Origin: Lonsdalea britannica
Lineage (GTDB): Bacteria > Pseudomonadota > Gammaproteobacteria > Enterobacterales > Enterobacteriaceae
Length of the DNA: 19,540 bases
Direction: 5' to 3'
NCBI RefSeq assembly: GCF_946477055.1
Contig: NZ_CAMKXG010000032.1
Span: forward strand, 1 to 19,540
Positions within the stretch are counted from its first letter, which is position 1. The number at the start of each line of letters is the position of its first letter. This document shows positions 18,121 to 19,540 of the stretch, in pieces. The notes under the pieces are model-generated. The model was given only the letters and a program-made list of their open reading frames with translations, did no database searches and was not told the origin of the DNA. The translations under genes and the position numbers were made by a program.

Positions 18121-18409
18121 ATTTCAGCGGAGTTTGTTTTGACCACATTATCCCTTATCGAACCCATCGCCTGACCCCCACTCCATAACCGTTTCATCGG
18201 TCTGCGCTGCATCAGTCATTACCTTTCACGGCTTATCGATCTGTTCGACGCGCAACTCATACCGCGTCATTGCTTATGCATCCAGATCTATTCACCTGGA
18301 TATTAGAGCCATCAAGCATTACTAAGTACCCCATATTTGGGGGATAAACACTGAAATATAACGTTATAAAAAGGAGGGGTAATAAGCGGGGAGAATAAAA
18401 GCAACATAA

Positions 18410-18427
18410 AGGCACCCTCAGGTGCCT
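18410..18427 (-). terminator. metA terminator
   Basis: AGGCACC/GGTGCCT, a 7-bp stem with a CTCA loop, lies 12 nt past the metA stop. On the metA strand it is followed by TTTATGTTG, a modest T-tract. Confidence 0.75.
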
Positions 18428-18439
18428 AAATAAAGAAAA

Positions 18440-19369
18440 TCAATCCAAGGTAGGATTCATATTACGCAAATCGAAAGGCGTGATCTGATAGACATAATAG
18501 TTCAGCCAGTTGGAAAATAAGAGATGACCATGACTGCGCCAGCTAGCTTTAGGCGCTTTTTCGGGGTTGTTATCCGGGAAGTAATTCACTGGGACAACGG
18601 TATCCAACCCGGCTTCAATATCGCGAAAATATTCACTACCCAGCGTCAACGCATCATATTCCGGATGGCCGGTAACAAACGCCAGACGTTTATCCTTACT
18701 CGCGAACAGATAAGCGCCGACTTCATCTGAACCCGCCAGAATATCCAAGTCAGTATGTTCGCGAATAACATCCAGCGGGAAATCCGCATAACGTGAGTGA
18801 GGAGCCAGGAATGTTTCATCAAAACCGCGCGTCATCAGTGCATGTGGCTGAAAGGTATGATGCTCGTAAACGCCGGAGAGCTTAACGTCACGCGTCAGTT
18901 TTGGGATGCCATAAAGGACGTTTAATGCGGCTTGTACGGCCCAGCACACAAATAAGGTTGAAGTAACATGCTCTTTAGCCCAGCTCACGACCCGTGAAAT
19001 TTGCGGCCAATAAACTACATCACAGAAATCGACTAATCCCAGTGGGGCTCCAGTCACAATCAACCCATCAAAGTTTTCATCTTCAATATCTTCGAAATTG
19101 CAGTAGAAGTTGTTGAGATGTTCAGTCGGCGTATTTTTGGACTCGCGACTGTCGATTCTTAACAGCTGAATATCGATCTGCAGGGGGGAGTTTGATAGCA
19201 GCCGTAGAAACTGATTCTCAGTCTCGATTTTTTTGGGCATCAGGTTAAGTACCAATACTTTAAGCGGACGAATTTCCTGAGTTTTCGCACGAGATGATGT
19301 CATCACAAACACGTTCTCTTTGCGCAAAAAGTTTACTGCGGGCAATTCATCGGGGACTCGGATTGGCAT
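18440..19369 (-). CDS. metA: Homoserine O-succinyltransferase
   Basis: MetA transfers a succinyl group from succinyl-CoA to homoserine, the first committed step of methionine synthesis. The product has 309 residues, the same as E. coli, without visible gaps. The class I amidotransferase-like triad is intact: C142 (LFVCWAVQ), H235 and E237 (TGHPEYD). Residue 111 is glycine, the residue associated with succinyl-CoA rather than acetyl-CoA use. The ATG is at 19367-19369, with GAGG about 10 nt upstream on its strand. Both MetJ and MetR sites are visible upstream. In E. coli the protein is also heat-labile and degraded by proteases, a feature that cannot be judged here. Confidence 0.99.
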   Translation of the reverse strand: MPIRVPDELPAVNFLRKENVFVMTSSRAKTQEIRPLKVLVLNLMPKKIETENQFLRLLSNSPLQIDIQLLRIDSRESKNTPTEHLNNFYCNFEDIEDENFDGLIVTGAPLGLVDFCDVVYWPQISRVVSWAKEHVTSTLFVCWAVQAALNVLYGIPKLTRDVKLSGVYEHHTFQPHALMTRGFDETFLAPHSRYADFPLDVIREHTDLDILAGSDEVGAYLFASKDKRLAFVTGHPEYDALTLGSEYFRDIEAGLDTVVPVNYFPDNNPEKAPKASWRSHGHLLFSNWLNYYVYQITPFDLRNMNPTLD

Positions 19370-19388
19370 AACCTTATAACCTCACTGC

Positions 19389-19420
19389 ATACGTTTATAC
19401 GTTTAGACTTCCAGACAGCC
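19389..19420 (-). promoter_or_regulatory. MetJ operator (four tandem met boxes)
   Basis: On the metA strand four adjacent 8-mers read GGCTGTCT, GGAAGTCT, AAACGTAT and AAACGTAT, each related to the met-box consensus AGACGTCT; the last two are identical. They cover the predicted transcription start and early leader, and align with the E. coli metA operator, so repression by MetJ with S-adenosylmethionine is expected. Confidence 0.85.
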
Positions 19421-19421
19421 G

Positions 19422-19450
19422 AAGATAGCGATTTTCCCTGTTGATGTCGA
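19422..19450 (-). promoter_or_regulatory. metA promoter
   Basis: On the minus strand a -35 TCGACA (rc of 19445-19450, 5 of 6) and a -10 TATCTT (rc of 19422-19427, 4 of 6) are 17 bp apart. Transcription would start near 19415, inside the MetJ boxes. Confidence 0.65.
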
Positions 19451-19467
19451 TAGCGAACAGGTGCAGT

Positions 19468-19480
19468 TGAAAATGTTTCA
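19468..19480. promoter_or_regulatory. MetR-type site upstream of metA
   Basis: TGAA-AATGT-TTCA matches the MetR consensus TGAAnnnnnTTCA at all eight defined positions. Its centre is about 59 bp before the predicted metA start, a position suited to a LysR-type activator. Confidence 0.65.
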
Positions 19481-19540
19481 CTCAAAAGAGTATGAACATA
19501 TGCTTTTTACGAATAAGCAGATCGCCATCCCCACATTATG

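Larger units (their letters stand above)
18075..18439. other. Intergenic region between the transporter and metA
   Basis: The 365 bp hold a terminator at each end. The roughly 290 bp between them are unexplained: no frame of useful length begins with a supported start. Visible elements are CCCCA-TATT-TGGGG (18329-18342), the perfect palindrome TATAACGTTATA (18357-18368), and an AGGAGGGG run at about 18372-18379 followed by stop codons instead of a start. Confidence 0.5.

Noticed and set aside
18139..18174. Short TTG-initiated frame of 11 codons after the transporter terminator
   Set aside because: Too short, no homology recognised, and a TTG start with weak support.

Overview
The window is a stretch of chromosomal core genome from a gammaproteobacterium of the order Enterobacterales. 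Nearly every protein is close to full length and recognisable against its Escherichia coli counterpart. Gene content, the mix of GTG and ATG starts and the GC-rich codon use fit a soft-rot or plant-associated member such as Pectobacteriaceae, but that family placement is an inference. I saw no phage, insertion sequence, CRISPR array, tRNA or rRNA.

Layout. Positions 1-5069 (+): the 3' part of rsgA (ribosome-assembly GTPase), then psd (phosphatidylserine decarboxylase) and mscM/yjeP (large MscS-type mechanosensitive channel), ending at a terminator shared with the convergent epmA. Positions 5183-6160 (-): epmA (EF-P lysine ligase). Positions 6161-6566: a divergent control region with an FNR-type site and a -10 element for the frd operon. 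Positions 6567-9873 (+): frdABCD (fumarate reductase), closed by a strong terminator. Positions 9999-10550 (+): blc (outer-membrane lipocalin) behind a sigmaS-like promoter, with no ampC or sugE between. Positions 10623-12271: efp (-) and epmB (+), divergent with 35 bp between start codons. Positions 12339-14537 (-): a YjeI-type DUF4156 lipoprotein and, upstream of it, pgi. Positions 14538-15023: the pgi/lysC divergent region with a full lysine riboswitch. Positions 15024-16388 (+): lysC. Positions 16620-18074 (+): a DASS-family anion transporter of unknown substrate. Positions 18440-19369 (-): metA, with MetJ boxes and a MetR-type site upstream.

How the genes connect. EpmB, EpmA and EF-P together make and carry the beta-lysyl modification that lets ribosomes pass polyproline stretches; MscM, encoded in the same window, carries a PPP motif. 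psd and mscM both serve the envelope. frdABCD forms the anaerobic fumarate respiration complex. LysC feeds aspartate into the lysine, threonine and methionine family, and MetA commits homoserine to methionine. In E. coli the frd/efp/psd block and the metA/lysC/pgi block are separate loci; here they are joined, with the seam near yjeI-pgi.

I did not find a convincing undescribed system. The best second looks are the unexplained 300 bp between the transporter and metA, the transporter itself, the efp/epmB promoter overlap, the frd leader and the riboswitch expression platform.
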